The notes under the pieces: generated by a model
The model's database searches: none
The model's input: the letters and a program-made list of their open reading frames with translations, nothing else
What the model was told of the DNA's origin: nothing
DNA from: CANMIH01 sp049116335
Lineage (GTDB): Bacteria; Pseudomonadota; Alphaproteobacteria; Rhodobacterales; Rhodobacteraceae
DNA: 64,000 nucleotides
Reading direction: 5' to 3'
Assembly: GCA_049116335.1 (NCBI GenBank)
Contig: JAGDYZ010000021.1
Coordinates: 1 to 64,000 of the forward strand
In this document: positions 1 to 8,219 of the stretch, in pieces
Layout: each line of letters begins with the position of its first letter
Numbering within the stretch: the stretch's first letter is position 1
Made by a program: the position numbers and the translations under genes

Positions 1-2
1 CC

Positions 3-62
3 AAGGTGCGCGGCGAAGTGGCCGAACTTTGCGCCCGCTTCCCCCTCTACCCAACCCTCTAA
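3..62 (+). CDS. glyA: C-terminal end of probable serine hydroxymethyltransferase (partial)
   Basis: Only the last 19 codons are present; the gene starts before the window. The frame reads KVRGEVAELCARFPLYPTL and then TAA. The ending ELCxRFPxYP resembles the C-terminus of alphaproteobacterial GlyA, the cytosolic PLP enzyme that interconverts serine and glycine with tetrahydrofolate. A strong intrinsic terminator follows about 40 nt downstream, which fits the end of a transcription unit. The call rests on a very short tail, so it is tentative. Confidence 0.5.
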   Translation, partial: KVRGEVAELCARFPLYPTL

Positions 63-100
63 GTGGGAAATCATATAGATCAGAGTCTCTCTGATCCGGT

Positions 101-130
101 AAAGGCGGGGATTTCCCCGCCTTTCTTTTT
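101..130 (+). terminator. Rho-independent terminator after probable glyA
   Basis: A stem AAAGGCGGGG pairs with CCCCGCCTTT across a short AT loop and is followed by CTTTTT. It lies 40 nt after the stop codon at 62 and before the start of the DMT gene at 216. Confidence 0.8.
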
Positions 131-215
131 GGCGTCTCGCGATTGTGCGCAAGAAACGGATCGCGACGGAACTAGGCGCAAACTAGGTTGGGGAAACAGA
201 ACCTCAGGATCCCCA

Positions 216-1136
216 ATGTCACATAACCCCACCTCCATGGACCTCACCTCTTTTGCCCTGCTTCTTGTGTTGGCCGCGGTCTGGGGCGGGTCGTTTTTCT
301 TTGCCGAAGTTGCCTTGCTTGAGGTCTCGCCTCTCACCATTGCGCTACACCGCGTCTTATGGTCCCTGCCGGTTCTGATTTTGATTGTGCGTCTTAAAGG
401 GATCGCGATTCCGCGCAGCCCAGGCATCTGGGGCGCCTATCTCGGGATGGGGCTGTTGAACAATGCGATCCCGTTTTCCCTCATATTCTGGGGGCAGACG
501 CAGATCGAAAGTGGGCTTGCTTCAATCCTCAATGCAACCACAGCCATGTTTGCCGCGGTTGTTGCAGGTCTGCTGTTGAAAGATGAGCCGCTGACACGCA
601 ACAAACTTCTGGGCGCCGGGATTGGGCTGGTTGGGGTCGCGCTGATCATGGGTGTGGACGCCATCACAAGCTTTGACCCCAGCAATCTGGCCCAGCTTGC
701 GGTGCTTGGCGCGACGCTCTCTTATGCCTTCGCAGGTGTCTGGGGCAAAACAATGCTGTCAGGCCAGCCCCCTCTGATGAACGCCTGCGGTATGGTCATT
801 GGCAGCTCGGTTCTGTTGCTGCCTTTGGTACTGCTGACCGAAGGGGTGCCTTCTTTTGCCTTGTCGGCCACCACGTGGGGCGCGCTGTTGGGGCTGGCTT
901 TGCTGTCCACCGTGTTTGCCTATGCGCTTTACTTTGCCATTCTGAAACGCGCGGGCGCAGCCAATCTGTTGCTGGTCACGCTGCTGATCCCACCTTTTGC
1001 CATTGCCTTGGGGGCCCTGTTTCTAGGCGAAACCATCGGACGAGAAGCCTGGGGTGGGTTTGCGGTGATTGCATTTGGGTTTGCGGTCACGGATGGACGG
1101 CTCTTCCAAAGGACCGGGGCCCGCGCCAAACCTTAG
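216..1136 (+). CDS. EamA/DMT-family inner-membrane transporter
   Basis: A protein of about 306 residues made almost entirely of hydrophobic helices, with the two-fold EamA repeat of the drug/metabolite transporter superfamily (an early AAVWGGSFFFAEVAL segment and a later LFLGETIG motif). Family members mostly export metabolites or amino acids; the substrate cannot be read from the sequence. The frame is open upstream to 63, but the ATG at 216 has AGGAT six bases before it and gives a normal family length; the ATG at 237 is the alternative. The 3' end overlaps the convergent glycosyltransferase gene by 4 nt. Confidence 0.85.
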   Translation: MSHNPTSMDLTSFALLLVLAAVWGGSFFFAEVALLEVSPLTIALHRVLWSLPVLILIVRLKGIAIPRSPGIWGAYLGMGLLNNAIPFSLIFWGQTQIESGLASILNATTAMFAAVVAGLLLKDEPLTRNKLLGAGIGLVGVALIMGVDAITSFDPSNLAQLAVLGATLSYAFAGVWGKTMLSGQPPLMNACGMVIGSSVLLLPLVLLTEGVPSFALSATTWGALLGLALLSTVFAYALYFAILKRAGAANLLLVTLLIPPFAIALGALFLGETIGREAWGGFAVIAFGFAVTDGRLFQRTGARAKP

Positions 1137-2578
1137 GGCGCGAGACAGTGTCCCGGAGCAAGATATGCCATTTGCGGCGCCTTCCGATAGGCGCCCTCCT
1201 GTGGTCGGATCTCAGCCACAAGTTTGGCATCCGGACAGGGCACATGGCTGGCATCCGGGGTGCCGACCACAACCAAAATATCGTCAGCTTGCCCAAGATA
1301 GGGGAACTTCAGCGCGTAGTGGTGATGTGCCCGACCGCGCGGAGCCTCCGAGTAAAGCTCGAACTCCCTGTCGCGCAGGCTGTAGAACATATCAGCCAGA
1401 ATATCACGGTTGGTCGCAACGATGGTTGAAACGCCCTGAGACTGCGCAATTTCGGCGATCTGCAGGCTCATCGCTTCCCGCCCGATGTAGCGCTCCCCCA
1501 ACAGATGCGCGCGCCCGAGTTTCAGGGTCTCCGCCTGGGTAAGCGCCACTGGCAGGAAAAGACAGAACGCGCCGTTCAAAACGAAACTCAGCGCCAACCA
1601 GCGCGGACGCGACAGCAAGATCGGCACCACGGCCATCAGCGCCATCAAATAAGCCGCAGCGGCCCAGTTTGCATAGGCGCGGCTCAGCAAGGCCTGCACA
1701 CAGACAAACAGAATGATCGGCACCGAAAAGACAATTGCAATCCGCGTGGTCGCATCTCGGCGCAACCAGGTCGCTGTGGCGATCAACAGAGTCACCATGA
1801 ACACCGGACCAAAGACGATGAACTGTGCGCCAAAGAACTCGCCCAGCCCGGCCCAGTTCAGTGCCACACGTTTGGCGGGGTCACGCACCCAATCGGCGTT
1901 ATCCATTGTGTGCTGAACCGTCGACAGCTCGTTGAGCACATTCCAGATCAGGTTTGGCGAAATGGCTATGAGAAACGCCAGAAGAATCTGCCCCACGGTT
2001 TTCAAAGGCAGGCGCGCGCGCGGGACCGCCAGCGCAGCAAACAGACCGCAGATCAGATAATAGATCGCGGCATATTTCGACATGAACCCCAGCCCGAGCG
2101 CAAAGCCGGTCAACAGGGCCACGCGCGCTGTTGGGCGGTCAAGCAGCGTCACATATCCTAACAGCGCCGCAGCAAGGAATGGGAACATGACCGTATCGGT
2201 TGAGATCATGAAACTGCCAACCGCAATGATCGGCAGGGTCACGTACCCCAAAGCAGTGACAAGCCCCGCGCGTGGTCCTGAGAGCCGCGCGGCAACGGCG
2301 CCCAAAAGCATCGCGGTTATGCCGTGAAACAGAGGCGCGGGAAAACGCACCCAAAAGGGCGCATCAGAGCCTATTTCGGTGAAGAACCGGATCACCCAGC
2401 CAATCATCGGGGGCTTGGAATAATACCCAAAGGCAAGCTCCTGCCCCCAGAGCCAGTATTGTGCCTCGTCCACAAACAGATCGGCCTGATTAAACGCCTG
2501 CAGAATAATCCGCGCCAATGTGATCAGCGCCACACCAAACAGCGCCGGCACCAGCCATCCGCGATCAAGCATCGGCAT
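1133..2578 (-). CDS. ArnT/PMT-type membrane glycosyltransferase (GT39/GT83 family)
   Basis: A 481-residue polytopic membrane protein. The N-terminus reads FVDEAQYWLWGQ, the acidic DE motif in the first periplasmic loop of polyprenol-phosphate-sugar transferases (PMT_2/ArnT), and YYSKPPM follows. Such enzymes move a sugar from an undecaprenyl-phosphate carrier onto lipid A or another envelope acceptor on the periplasmic face. It is the third gene of a minus-strand operon: its start overlaps the end of the LABN gene by 14 nt, and a GT2 lies upstream. The operon suggests that the GT2 makes the carrier-linked sugar and this enzyme transfers it. The sugar and acceptor are unknown. Confidence 0.85.
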   Translation of the reverse strand: MPMLDRGWLVPALFGVALITLARIILQAFNQADLFVDEAQYWLWGQELAFGYYSKPPMIGWVIRFFTEIGSDAPFWVRFPAPLFHGITAMLLGAVAARLSGPRAGLVTALGYVTLPIIAVGSFMISTDTVMFPFLAAALLGYVTLLDRPTARVALLTGFALGLGFMSKYAAIYYLICGLFAALAVPRARLPLKTVGQILLAFLIAISPNLIWNVLNELSTVQHTMDNADWVRDPAKRVALNWAGLGEFFGAQFIVFGPVFMVTLLIATATWLRRDATTRIAIVFSVPIILFVCVQALLSRAYANWAAAAYLMALMAVVPILLSRPRWLALSFVLNGAFCLFLPVALTQAETLKLGRAHLLGERYIGREAMSLQIAEIAQSQGVSTIVATNRDILADMFYSLRDREFELYSEAPRGRAHHHYALKFPYLGQADDILVVVGTPDASHVPCPDAKLVAEIRPQEGAYRKAPQMAYLAPGHCLAP

Positions 2579-2876
2579 TGCGACGCTCGTTGCGGATCAA
2601 CCAGAGGTTCCGCAGATAGATGAACAGGCCAAGCGATTGGCCAAGAATGAAGACCGGATCACCGCGATAGCAGGCATAGGCAAACAGAACCACGGCACCA
2701 CCGATTGAGAAGTACCAGAACGCCAAAGGCACAACCGAGCGGCGCTCTTTTTCCGAGGCAATCCATTGGACCAGAAACCGGCCCATAAACAACAGCTGAC
2801 CAAAGAGACCAAACAGGACCCACCAGAATTCGACCCAGCTGTCGACGTTCAGCCATGCAAATATGGTTTCGCTCAT
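2565..2876 (-). CDS. Lipid A biosynthesis N-terminal (LABN) domain membrane protein
   Basis: A protein of about 103 residues with three membrane segments and the features of the small LABN family: WFxLFGLxGQLLFxxRFxVQW-type residues near the N-terminus, then a basic SEKERRS loop, then FWYFSIGG. The domain also occurs at the N-terminus of some LpxB proteins. Free-standing copies typically sit beside a GT2 and an ArnT-like transferase, as here, where a flippase-type role for the carrier-linked sugar has been proposed. The ATG at 2876 is preferred over the longer frame because it forms an ATGA overlap with the stop of the upstream GT2. Confidence 0.8.
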   Translation of the reverse strand: MSETIFAWLNVDSWVEFWWVLFGLFGQLLFMGRFLVQWIASEKERRSVVPLAFWYFSIGGAVVLFAYACYRGDPVFILGQSLGLFIYLRNLWLIRNERRNADA

Positions 2877-3601
2877 GATCGTTCCTCCGCCAGCGGCCGC
2901 GCTTTTTTGCGGCGACGGATCAACCACGCAACGCCAAACAGGTCATAAATGCCCACAAGGGCGCGCTGAAGGTTGCTGTATTTCGAGCTGCCCGAATGGC
3001 GTGCGGCGTGGCTTACGTCGACATGGGCGATCTCCCATCCATCGCGCGCCATCAAGGCCGGAAGATAGCGATGCATGTGATCGAAATAGGGCAAGGCCAG
3101 GAAAGCATCGCGACGGAAGCCTTTGAGCCCACAACCGGTATCGCGGGTGCCATCTTTGAGCATCCAGCCGCGCAGTCCGTTGGCAAATTTTGACGCCCAA
3201 CGTTTGGACAGGGTGTCTTTCCGACCAACCCGCTGACCCGCAACAAGACCAAGCGTGCCCGTTTTGTCATTCATCAGCAATGTGAACAACTTAGGCAATT
3301 CGGACGGAGGGTTCTGACCGTCCCCATCAAGGGTGCAGATAATTGGAGCCTTGGCCGCCAAAACCCCACTGTGCACCGCCGAACTTTGCCCACCGGCCGT
3401 GGGGTGCTGCAACATGCGCAGCGTTGGGTGGTCCGCCTGAAGGGCGCGAATGCGTGAGGCTGTCTCATCGGTCGACCCATCGTCGACGCAGATGATCTCA
3501 AAGCTGTCAGCAACGCGGCAAGCCTTGGCAATACCTTCAACCAAAAGCGCGACGTTGTCGGCTTCGTTGTGCATGGGGATAACAATGGAAACGCTGGGCA
3601 C
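2873..3601 (-). CDS. Family 2 glycosyltransferase (polyprenyl-phosphate sugar synthase type)
   Basis: A GT-A fold cytoplasmic glycosyltransferase of about 242 residues. It begins VSIVIPMHNEADN, has the CVDDGSTD nucleotide-sugar motif and the TLDGDGQNPP motif of dolichol/undecaprenyl-phosphate-mannose synthases and ArnC-like enzymes, and ends with a basic tail. A frame extends up to 3673. The GTG at 3601 is preferred because AAGGAAG lies seven bases upstream and the extra residues do not look like the family. It is the first gene of the three-gene operon with LABN and ArnT-like proteins. Confidence 0.85.
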   Translation of the reverse strand: MPSVSIVIPMHNEADNVALLVEGIAKACRVADSFEIICVDDGSTDETASRIRALQADHPTLRMLQHPTAGGQSSAVHSGVLAAKAPIICTLDGDGQNPPSELPKLFTLLMNDKTGTLGLVAGQRVGRKDTLSKRWASKFANGLRGWMLKDGTRDTGCGLKGFRRDAFLALPYFDHMHRYLPALMARDGWEIAHVDVSHAARHSGSSKYSNLQRALVGIYDLFGVAWLIRRRKKARPLAEERS

Positions 3602-3819
3602 GGGTGTCTTCCTTGGGTCCGAGCAGTGCCACTCGGCGTGGCCCGCGTAAACGATTCTAAATCTGTTGTCCACTTTGCCACAGGCGCCCTACCCTTGATA
3701 GGCAAGGCTCCTCCGATCCAAGAAGACTGTCCCGCTCTAACGAGATTATTTTACAATTCTGCGACGGAGTTCTGAGCCAACCACGTAAAACCCTGTACAC
3801 GCCAACAGGAGGTACCCCC

Positions 3820-4578
3820 ATGAGAAGCCCAATTCAAGTCGGCCTACTTGGCACTGCCTTTGTCATTGGATTGGGAGTGTTGGCGCAGGCCGCGGATACC
3901 TCAGCACAAGTGACCGAAAGCGGGGCGACGCGCTGCATCACATCCGACGGACTTCCCGACCACACCACGGGCCGTTTTCCCAATCGGGGTAATCCGCATA
4001 CGATGCGGGCACAGTCCATCAAGGTATGTGTTCCCAGCAATCCGACCAAAGGCAATCGCGCCCGAGAGGTTCAGACCGTGGGGATCGCAGAAAATGGCGT
4101 GATTATTCGTCCCGGCACCGCAGATTATTACGACGCCAGAAGCCCGCGCGGCCATTCCCGCAACCGCGCCTCAGGTTGGAACCTTGACGGAATGGGCGCA
4201 CGCCAGATGCTTGGCCTCGACGCACAGAACGCTCATGTCGACAAACGTGGCCTCTATCACTATCACGGCATGCCCCCCGCACTTGACCATGTGGATGGAA
4301 AAACACGCATTGGCTGGGCCGCAGACGGGTTTGAGATCCATTATGCCGGGGACAATGCCCGCCCCTCCTGGCAGCTCAAATCCGGCACCCGCCCCTCAGC
4401 GCCCGGTGGGCGGTACGACGGCACCTATAACGAAGATTTCGAATATGTGCGTGGATCCGGAAATCTGGATCAATGCAACGGGGGCATGGTCGATGGGCAA
4501 TATGTCTACTTTGCGACGGACGCCTACCCCTATTTCCCGCGGTGTTTGTACGGCACCAAGATCACCCGGATCAGATAG
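3820..4578 (+). CDS. Secreted YHYH-domain protein
   Basis: A 252-residue protein with a clear Sec signal peptide (MRSPIQVGLLGTAFVIGLG, then an AQAAD cleavage region) and the YHYH signature near residue 147 (GLYHYHGMPPAL). It also has a C-terminal region rich in Tyr, Asp and Gly (GGRYDGTYNEDFEYV). The YHYH family is widespread in marine bacteria; its biochemical role is not established, and the His cluster suggests metal binding (inference). AGGAGGT sits just before the ATG. It stands alone on the plus strand between two minus-strand units. Confidence 0.75.
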   Translation: MRSPIQVGLLGTAFVIGLGVLAQAADTSAQVTESGATRCITSDGLPDHTTGRFPNRGNPHTMRAQSIKVCVPSNPTKGNRAREVQTVGIAENGVIIRPGTADYYDARSPRGHSRNRASGWNLDGMGARQMLGLDAQNAHVDKRGLYHYHGMPPALDHVDGKTRIGWAADGFEIHYAGDNARPSWQLKSGTRPSAPGGRYDGTYNEDFEYVRGSGNLDQCNGGMVDGQYVYFATDAYPYFPRCLYGTKITRIR

Positions 4579-4596
4579 CATCCGCCCCAAACACCC

Positions 4597-4625
4597 ATAG
4601 GTCGGGGATTACCCCGGCCTATGGC
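4597..4625. terminator. Hairpin between convergent genes
   Basis: An inverted repeat, CATAGGTCGGGG with CCCCGGCCTATG around a short ATTA loop, lies between the stop of the YHYH gene and the stop of the convergent YiaA-like gene. No U-tract follows on either strand, so it may act as a barrier or 3'-end structure rather than a classic terminator. Confidence 0.4.
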
Positions 4626-4641
4626 GACAAGATCTGTTGAA

Positions 4642-4920
4642 TTACAGATCGGTGTTCAGTGCCTCTTCCAGCATCTTTTCGTTACGGGCCTCTTCAATCC
4701 GGCTGATGCGGTCTTCCGAGATACGCATGTCAAATTTGTACTTCACAACATTGATCAGGCTGATGGTCAGCAGCACAATGCCCATCCCCCAAAATCCTTT
4801 GGTCGCAAGCGGCACATCAACCGAGAGCCAAAGCGACACGCCCAGCAGGCCATAGGCCAGAGCAACACCGGCGAAGTTAACAAAAAGGATCAGGCTGTTT
4901 TCATTACGGTTGGTCAACAT
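4642..4920 (-). CDS. YiaA/YiaB-type two-helix inner-membrane protein
   Basis: A 92-residue protein with two membrane helices separated by SVDVPLATKGFWGMG, the layout of the YiaAB two-helix domain, and a charged C-terminal helix (ISEDRISRIEEARNEKMLEEAL). The function of the family is unknown. It lies 40 nt downstream of pspA on the same strand with its own GGAG site, so it is probably cotranscribed. Together with the TetR operators upstream of pspA this makes it a candidate member of an envelope-stress unit (inference). Confidence 0.65.
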   Translation of the reverse strand: MLTNRNENSLILFVNFAGVALAYGLLGVSLWLSVDVPLATKGFWGMGIVLLTISLINVVKYKFDMRISEDRISRIEEARNEKMLEEALNTDL

Positions 4921-4960
4921 GGGGGTCTCCTAAATATCTATCGTCTATTGATTGGGGGGA

Positions 4961-5638
4961 TCAGGCTTTGGCGTTCAGGCGGGCCAGAACATCTTCAGCG
5001 GTTGATTTCGTTGCGGGGCCAAATCCGGCCATGGCCAGTTTGTCAGCCACATTCGACTGATCCAGCCCCGCATCGATGTCCTTCAAGATTTGGCTTTGCT
5101 CAAACGGATCATCGCGGTTCAGCACATTTGCTATCAACGCCTCCGCTTCTTCAAAGGCTGTGTCCTGAGCCACATGACGCCCAAGACGCTTCTGGATCTG
5201 CTGTTCTTTCTGCGCCGCTCGGGCCGCGATGGCCCCCTGCTTGAGATCAATCAGCCGACGGTGGGCGGTTTCCACAGATTGTTTGAGCTGCAGGATGCGG
5301 GTTTCGAGCCGGTCCACTGTGGCTTTGCGCAGGGTCAATTCGTTTTCCATCGCGGCCACGGCCTGAGCTGCTTCCTCGGCCAGATCCCTGCGCTCTTGCT
5401 GCAACGCCTCTGAAGCACGCGCCATCACATCATTGATCTTGGCCACCAGAGTGTCGACCTGGCGTTGTTCACTGCGTTCCCGCTGGATCAGATTTGCCAG
5501 CGCGTATTTCGCGGCTTTCAATCCAGCCTCCGCTTCGCGGATTTTCTGGTCGATCAACTCGATGCTAAAATGATCGCGGAGTTGCTCTTCCGCCCGGGCA
5601 TTCGCACCAACAAACAGGGTCTTTAACGTTCCGAACAT
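4961..5638 (-). CDS. pspA: PspA/IM30-family membrane-stress protein
   Basis: A 225-residue, strongly helical coiled-coil protein beginning MFGTLKTLFVGANARAEE, with long Arg/Glu/Gln-rich heptads through residue 180. This is the PspA/IM30 (ESCRT-III-like) architecture that binds stressed membranes from the cytoplasmic side. The frame is open to 5740, but the ATG at 5638 follows a GAAGGG site and starts exactly at the conserved amphipathic helix. No PspF-type enhancer-binding activator is adjacent. Instead a TetR gene lies upstream on the same strand, and three 13-bp palindromes sit between the two genes, suggesting TetR control. Confidence 0.85.
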   Translation of the reverse strand: MFGTLKTLFVGANARAEEQLRDHFSIELIDQKIREAEAGLKAAKYALANLIQRERSEQRQVDTLVAKINDVMARASEALQQERRDLAEEAAQAVAAMENELTLRKATVDRLETRILQLKQSVETAHRRLIDLKQGAIAARAAQKEQQIQKRLGRHVAQDTAFEEAEALIANVLNRDDPFEQSQILKDIDAGLDQSNVADKLAMAGFGPATKSTAEDVLARLNAKA

Positions 5639-5654
5639 CTTGCTTTTCCCTTCT

Positions 5655-5667
5655 TGAACATCGTTCA
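5655..5667. promoter_or_regulatory. Operator copy 1 (TGAAC-N3-GTTCA) in the pspA leader
   Basis: TGAACATCGTTCA, one mismatch from perfect symmetry, 17 nt upstream of the pspA start. It matches the palindrome upstream of the tetR gene at 6352-6364. Confidence 0.55.
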
Positions 5668-5689
5668 CGAATTGGATGTAGCAAGAGAA

Positions 5690-5702
5690 TGAACGTCGTT
5701 CA
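5690..5702. promoter_or_regulatory. Operator copy 2 (TGAAC-N3-GTTCA) upstream of pspA
   Basis: TGAACGTCGTTCA is a perfect palindrome around one central base and differs from the copy upstream of tetR only at that base. It lies 35 bp from copy 1 and 22 bp from copy 3. Confidence 0.65.
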
Positions 5703-5711
5703 ATGTATTTC

Positions 5712-5724
5712 TGAACAATGTTCA
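5712..5724. promoter_or_regulatory. Operator copy 3 (TGAAC-N3-GTTCA) upstream of pspA
   Basis: TGAACAATGTTCA is a perfect palindrome with the same TGAAC/GTTCA arms as the other copies. It lies just after the tetR stop codon at 5737. Confidence 0.6.
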
Positions 5725-5736
5725 GATAACGTAACG

Positions 5737-6324
5737 TCAACCCATTCGCAGCAGAACCTGCGCGATCATCTCACGGATCTGATCGATCGGGACGCCCGAG
5801 ATGCGGCGCTCAAGTCCAAGCAGCACAATACCATGCACGGACGAAAACAGCGCGCGCGTCATCAGATCAAGCTCGGCCTCTGGCATATCCGGGAACATCT
5901 CGCGCAGAGGCGCCGCGATATAGGCGAACAACCCGCCCAGCGCTTGCAGATACCAATCAGGCACCGGCCCATCGAGCGACATCTGCACATCAAACAAAGC
6001 CCGCCACAGGGTTTGCTGCTCAGCCGCGAAATCAAGATAGGCATGGCTCATAACAATCAATCGCTGTTTCGGATCCAATGCCTCGGCCTGCGCCACAGCG
6101 CCTCCAACGGCTTCACCCAATCGCGAAAAGGTGCGTCCGTTGACCTCTAGGATCAGCGCATTGAGATCATCAAAGTGATTGTAGATCGCGCCAACCGCGC
6201 AACCCGCCCCCTTCGCAAGATCCCGCGCCCGTAAAGACACCAGACCACCCTCTGCAATCTGAGCCTCCGCCAAATCAATCAGTTTAAGCCGCAGCGCTGC
6301 GCGGCGCTCATCCACTTTACCCAT
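5737..6324 (-). CDS. TetR-family regulator with WHG-type C-terminal domain
   Basis: A 195-residue protein with a TetR N-terminal helix-turn-helix (residues 26-55: LRARDLAKGAGCAVGAIYNH) and a C-terminal ligand domain containing QQTLWRALFDVQM and SSVHGIVLLG segments of the WHG class. GCAGGA precedes the ATG. It lies directly upstream of pspA and the YiaA-like gene on the same strand. A perfect 13-bp palindrome lies 28 nt upstream of its start and three like it lie upstream of pspA, so it probably represses both itself and the pspA unit. The ligand is unknown. Confidence 0.85.
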   Translation of the reverse strand: MGKVDERRAALRLKLIDLAEAQIAEGGLVSLRARDLAKGAGCAVGAIYNHFDDLNALILEVNGRTFSRLGEAVGGAVAQAEALDPKQRLIVMSHAYLDFAAEQQTLWRALFDVQMSLDGPVPDWYLQALGGLFAYIAAPLREMFPDMPEAELDLMTRALFSSVHGIVLLGLERRISGVPIDQIREMIAQVLLRMG

Positions 6325-6351
6325 GTTGTTTCCTGCTCTGGCTGCAATCTA

Positions 6352-6364
6352 TGAACGCCGTTCA
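6352..6364. promoter_or_regulatory. Operator copy 4 (TGAAC-N3-GTTCA) upstream of tetR
   Basis: TGAACGCCGTTCA is a perfect palindrome 28 nt upstream of the tetR start and 88 nt upstream of the divergent DUF817 gene. The same arms recur three times before pspA, so autoregulation by the TetR protein is the simplest reading. Confidence 0.65.
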
Positions 6365-6451
6365 GGTATATCAGGCTCCCACGCCAGCGCAATTCCAAGG
6401 GGCCGGAATTCCCCACTCGACTTTCCTCCCTCTCAGCCTCAGACATTGCCC

Positions 6452-7330
6452 ATGGATACCAGACACATAGAACGCGCCTTTGGCGACGCCATGCGCGCCA
6501 CCCTGCCCCACAGCATCGTTGAACTTGTAATGTTCACCCTCAAACAGGGCTGGGCCTGCTTGTTTGGCGCACTGATGCTGGCTGGGCTGCTGGTGACGGA
6601 CCAGATCTGGCAAGACAGCTGGCCCCTGGCCCGCTACGACGCGCTCTTTCTCTGGGCCGTGTCGCTTCAGGTCGGGTTTTTGCTGTTGCGGCTGGAAACG
6701 CTGCAAGAGGCCAAGGTGATCTTACTGTTCCACCTCACCGGCACGGCTATGGAGCTGTTCAAAGTCAACGCGGGCAGCTGGGGTTACCACGAGGCGGCAG
6801 TTCTCAAATTTTACGGTGTGCCTTTGTTTTCGGGCTTCATGTATGCCGCTGTCGGCAGCTATATGGCGCGGGTCATCCGTATTTTTGAAATGCGCTTTGC
6901 GCCCTATCCGCCATTTTGGATGACCGCCACACTGGCTATAGCCATCTATGTGAACTTCTTCAGTCATCACTTTTTGCCCGATCTCCGCTATGTGCTGATT
7001 GTGGCTACCTTAGTGCTGTTCATCCGGACACGGGTCTGGTTTCGCACCCGCGATCATGACTATTGGATGCCGCTACCTTTCGCAGCGTTTCTGACTTCAA
7101 TCGCGCTCTGGATCGCCGAAAACGTCGGCACCAACACCGGAACCTGGCTGTATGCGGGGCAAACCAGCTTTGACATGGTCAGCTTTTCCAAGATGGGATC
7201 GTGGTATCTGCTGCTCTACGTCAGCTTTGTTACGGTCACTGTGGTGGTGCGGGATGCGCTTTATGCCAATCCCTGCCACCCCCGAAACAGAGTTAGCTCG
7301 TCGCGCCAGCCAGAACCAAAACCAGAATAG
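6452..7330 (+). CDS. DUF817 integral membrane protein
   Basis: A protein of about 292 residues with eight or so hydrophobic helices and the DUF817 features FxLKQGWACLFGALML near the N-terminus, NAGSWGYHE in the middle and ENVGTNTGTWLY near the C-terminus. Function is unknown. The open frame reaches back to 6323, inside the tetR promoter; the ATG at 6452 matches the start of homology (MDTRHIERAFGDAM), although no strong ribosome site is visible. Its last 38 nt overlap the 3' end of the convergent EamA gene. Confidence 0.75.
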   Translation: MDTRHIERAFGDAMRATLPHSIVELVMFTLKQGWACLFGALMLAGLLVTDQIWQDSWPLARYDALFLWAVSLQVGFLLLRLETLQEAKVILLFHLTGTAMELFKVNAGSWGYHEAAVLKFYGVPLFSGFMYAAVGSYMARVIRIFEMRFAPYPPFWMTATLAIAIYVNFFSHHFLPDLRYVLIVATLVLFIRTRVWFRTRDHDYWMPLPFAAFLTSIALWIAENVGTNTGTWLYAGQTSFDMVSFSKMGSWYLLLYVSFVTVTVVVRDALYANPCHPRNRVSSSRQPEPKPE

Positions 7331-8198
7331 ACAGGGTCAGCACGGCGATGCCCAACACCTCGCGCCGCGACACCGTTTCGCGGAAAAACAGCACCGAGGC
7401 CATAAGCGAAAAGATCAGCTCGACCTGGCCCACCGCATAGACATAGGCAGCCACCTGCAAGGTAAACGCCGTGAACCAGCTGAGCGTGCCCGCCATTGAG
7501 GTCAGCCCAAGCCAGACCGCCACGCGACGCGCCTGCCACACCGCACTCAATTGCCCGGGCTCCCGCAACCGCAGCCAGACAGCCAAAGCCGCCGTCTGCA
7601 TCAGCGACACAACCGCCATACCAATTCCGGCACGCAACAGCGGATCACCGGTTTCAACAGCTAGCGTCGCGGTGCGGTACCCAACACCTGCAATGGCAAA
7701 GAAAAACCCCGACGCGAGCCCAAGCAGAACCGCGCGGCTGCCCAGCTGTTTGATCACCCCCAGACCGCTGCCCTCGGTCAGCAACAGTACGCCAACCATG
7801 CCGATACCGATCGCAAGCCAGCCACTCGGAGAAATCGCTTCGGCAAAAAACATCGATCCGATCAAAGCGGTCTGCAACACTTCGGTTTTCTTGAGCGTGA
7901 TCCCCACCGCAAAGCTGCGGCTCTTGAAAATCATCACAACAAACACAGTTGCGAGGATCTGTCCCAATCCTCCAATCGCGCCCCAGATCCAAAGATCAGA
8001 CCCGATAGCCGGGATTTCAGCACCCGTGCTCCACAGGTAGACCGCCAGAACCAGCCACCCGGCGGGCATCGCATAGGCGAACCGCGCAAAGGTACTCCCC
8101 GTGGGAGACAAAGCCCCGCTGGCGAGCACTTTTTGCAGCATGAACCGCAGCGTCTGAAAAAACGCGGCTGAGAAAGTCGCAATAATCCACAAATCCAT
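7293..8198 (-). CDS. EamA/DMT-family transporter
   Basis: A 301-residue protein with about ten hydrophobic helices and two EamA halves; the second half ends with ELIFSLMASVLFFRETVSRREV, where the FFRE motif is typical of the last helices. Substrate unknown. It overlaps the convergent DUF817 gene by 38 nt at the 3' ends, so the two transcripts would be antisense over that stretch. The desaturase gene upstream ends 21 nt before its start, so it may be read from the same transcript. Confidence 0.8.
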   Translation of the reverse strand: MDLWIIATFSAAFFQTLRFMLQKVLASGALSPTGSTFARFAYAMPAGWLVLAVYLWSTGAEIPAIGSDLWIWGAIGGLGQILATVFVVMIFKSRSFAVGITLKKTEVLQTALIGSMFFAEAISPSGWLAIGIGMVGVLLLTEGSGLGVIKQLGSRAVLLGLASGFFFAIAGVGYRTATLAVETGDPLLRAGIGMAVVSLMQTAALAVWLRLREPGQLSAVWQARRVAVWLGLTSMAGTLSWFTAFTLQVAAYVYAVGQVELIFSLMASVLFFRETVSRREVLGIAVLTLSILVLVLAGATS

Positions 8199-8219
8199 GT
8201 GGCGTCTTGTGCCTGCCCT

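Noticed and set aside
63..215. Upstream extension of the first DMT transporter frame
   Set aside because: It runs across the glyA terminator, is not hydrophobic like the family and has no ribosome site; the ATG at 216 does.
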